A stretch of 64,000 bases of DNA, taken from Ochrobactrum sp. RH2CCR150 (GTDB taxonomy: Bacteria; Pseudomonadota; Alphaproteobacteria; Rhizobiales; Rhizobiaceae). Location: the NCBI GenBank assembly GCA_014138095.1, contig JACGXE010000006.1, positions 62,001 through 126,000 on the forward strand, read 5' to 3'. This document shows positions 62,878 to 64,000 of this stretch, in pieces. The translations under genes and the position numbers were made by a program. Under the pieces are notes generated by a model. That model saw only the letters and a program-made list of their open reading frames with translations, searched no databases and was not told where the DNA came from. Position 1 is the first letter of the stretch; each line of letters begins with the position of its first letter.

Positions 62878-63023
62878 GATTTCGCCGGGATGCCTGGCAT
62901 CCCGGCTCAGAAGATAGTTCGGCCCAACACATGCTGTTGGGCCTGTTGTTGACGCTGCAATGTGATATCACCAACGGCATGTAACAGTGCGCGTGTAGTT
63001 GGATATCCATGATCGTCTGAACG

Positions 63024-63923
63024 ATGCAGCAATTGGCCAGAAAAATATCTGCAGAAATCGGCTGGGGTATTCCAAGCTCGATCGTCCTGCATCTGTTGCT
63101 GGCCTTTGTTCTGCTCGTCCGCTTGCCGGAATTGCCGACAGCGCAGGAACAGAGCGTCAATGTAGAGCTTGTTCCGCCACCACCGCCCGCCGAAGAAAAA
63201 CCCAAACAGGACCAGGACAAGCCCGCTCCTGCGCCGCCGCAGGCGCAAGCCCAGAAGCTCGCCTTTGAATCCGCTTCCAACGACCCCAAGGATGAAGCGC
63301 CAGAGCAACCGGATGTCCCGCCAGCTGCGCCGGAAGCTAGCGAAAAGCCCGACGAAGTTCCGCCTGCAACTGCCGAGGCCAAGAACGAACAGCCGCAGGA
63401 AGAGAAGCAGGAAGCGGCAGAGCTGAGCGCTCAATCTTCAAATGTCGATGACACCAACGGAGCCGCGGCCCCAGCTGTCGAGAACCCGCCTATTCCACAG
63501 CCAAAGCCAGAACAGGAAAAGCCAGCAGCCAAGGCCGTTTCAGAGCAAAAGGCTGAAAACTTCAAACAGGCGCGCAGGCTTTACTCGAAGGATGCCCTGT
63601 CCGATCCGCGTGTAAAACAAGCGCTCGGCAAGCTCTCGCCAACAGATCGCGTCATCCAGATTTGCAGTATCGAAGCGCTTGAACAGATCCGCCGTCAGCA
63701 ACCGGGCGCTTTCCCCGACATGCTGGCGCGCGCCGGAGGTTCCGTTTCCAACACCGGTCTGACGGTCAGCAATGGCGCGTTTCGCAGCCGCGCCCAGTGG
63801 TATGGTGTGGACTTCAAATGTCAGGTCGATGCCGAGGCGATGTCGATCCAGTCCTTCAGCTATGCCATTGGTCACGCCATTCCCGAAAGCGAATGGGGCG
63901 CACGACAACTTCCCAGAGACTAG
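63024..63923 (+). CDS. TonB-like DUF930 protein
   Basis: A 299-aa protein. A short cytoplasmic start (MQQLARKISAEIGWGIP) leads to one membrane helix (residues 18-35), then about 120 residues rich in Pro, Glu, Lys and Gln (EEKPKQDQDKPAPAPPQAQAQ), like the periplasm-spanning rod of TonB or TolA. The C-terminal part (from about residue 180: ARRLYSKDALSDPRVKQALGKLSPTDRVIQICSIEALEQIR to the end) is the DUF930 domain, known mainly from rhizobia and Brucella and without a defined role. A separate unit after the cyclodeaminase gene. Confidence 0.82.
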   Translation: MQQLARKISAEIGWGIPSSIVLHLLLAFVLLVRLPELPTAQEQSVNVELVPPPPPAEEKPKQDQDKPAPAPPQAQAQKLAFESASNDPKDEAPEQPDVPPAAPEASEKPDEVPPATAEAKNEQPQEEKQEAAELSAQSSNVDDTNGAAAPAVENPPIPQPKPEQEKPAAKAVSEQKAENFKQARRLYSKDALSDPRVKQALGKLSPTDRVIQICSIEALEQIRRQQPGAFPDMLARAGGSVSNTGLTVSNGAFRSRAQWYGVDFKCQVDAEAMSIQSFSYAIGHAIPESEWGARQLPRD

Positions 63924-64000
63924 AATATGAAGTGATGAGACAAGGCTTGCAGCATTTGCTACAGTCCTCCATGTAATGCCCCACGAAACTAACATTGAAT
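63924..64000. other. Window end, no feature seen
   Basis: The last 77 bases hold no recognisable gene, repeat or terminator. Confidence 0.5.

Overview
The window reads as a piece of a Brucellaceae genome (Brucella/Ochrobactrum group, Alphaproteobacteria, Rhizobiales). This is inferred from gene content and style: GC-rich coding sequence, many LysR regulators divergent from their targets, polar amino-acid ABC operons, a eukaryotic-type glutamine synthetase (GlnII) behind a sigma-54 promoter, an Atu4866-family protein, DUF930 and DUF680-like proteins, and a palindromic intergenic repeat of the kind seen in this family. No rRNA, tRNA, phage, transposase, CRISPR array or replication origin was found. 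The mix of catabolism, transport, regulation and surface functions would suit a secondary chromosome or accessory arm, but that is not proven.

Layout. 0-1 kb: two DUF1801 proteins. 1-5.5 kb (minus): a four-gene Csu-like archaic chaperone-usher pilus behind an AT-rich leader. 6-8 kb: an SDR plus Atu4866-family pair divergent from a LysR gene. 8-12 kb (minus): a three-subunit membrane gluconate-type dehydrogenase. 12.3-18 kb (minus): a LacI regulator, a polar-amino-acid-type ABC importer, a 2-hydroxyacid dehydrogenase and a small unknown protein; a promoter overlaps a perfect 20-bp LacI-type operator. 18-22.6 kb (minus): nrdHIEF, class Ib ribonucleotide reductase, behind a cobalamin riboswitch and an NrdR-box promoter. 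22.6-28.5 kb: SDR, ABC exporter, LysR/MFS pair, FadR-type regulator. 28.9-31.3 kb: amino-acid permease plus asparaginase. 31.4-37.8 kb: an RND efflux pair preceded by an alpha/beta-hydrolase that has lost its whole catalytic triad, divergent from a LysR gene. 38-42 kb: arginine/ornithine-type antiporter, arginine deiminase, AI-2E family protein. 42-47.3 kb: Tat-exported amidohydrolase, small exported protein, glnII, and a DUF4865 gene coupled to an unlisted 48-aa membrane protein, with a LysR gene. 47.3-52.3 kb (minus): AcoR-like sigma-54 activator, 2,3-butanediol-type dehydrogenase and a flavin monooxygenase, with a sigma-54 promoter and a cluster of activator half-sites. 52.4-56.2 kb: HTH regulator divergent from a VIT/VWA sortase substrate and its class GN sortase. 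56.2-62.9 kb: Lrp regulator divergent from an ABC importer, RocB-type hydrolase and ornithine cyclodeaminase. 63-64 kb: a TonB-like DUF930 protein.

How it works together. Nitrogen from amino acids is the strongest theme: asparagine (permease plus asparaginase), arginine (antiporter plus deiminase), and arginine/ornithine (ABC, RocB, ornithine cyclodeaminase leading to proline), with GlnII re-assimilating ammonia under nitrogen control. The most informative regulatory logic is at nrdHIEF, where a B12 sensor and a deoxynucleotide sensor act on the same transcript. The most unusual proteins are the triad-less hydrolase in the efflux operon, the proteobacterial sortase pair and the coupled 48-aa membrane protein.

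Limits: family names come from reading motifs in the translations, without any search. Starts were moved inward where a Shine-Dalgarno sequence or signal peptide supported it.
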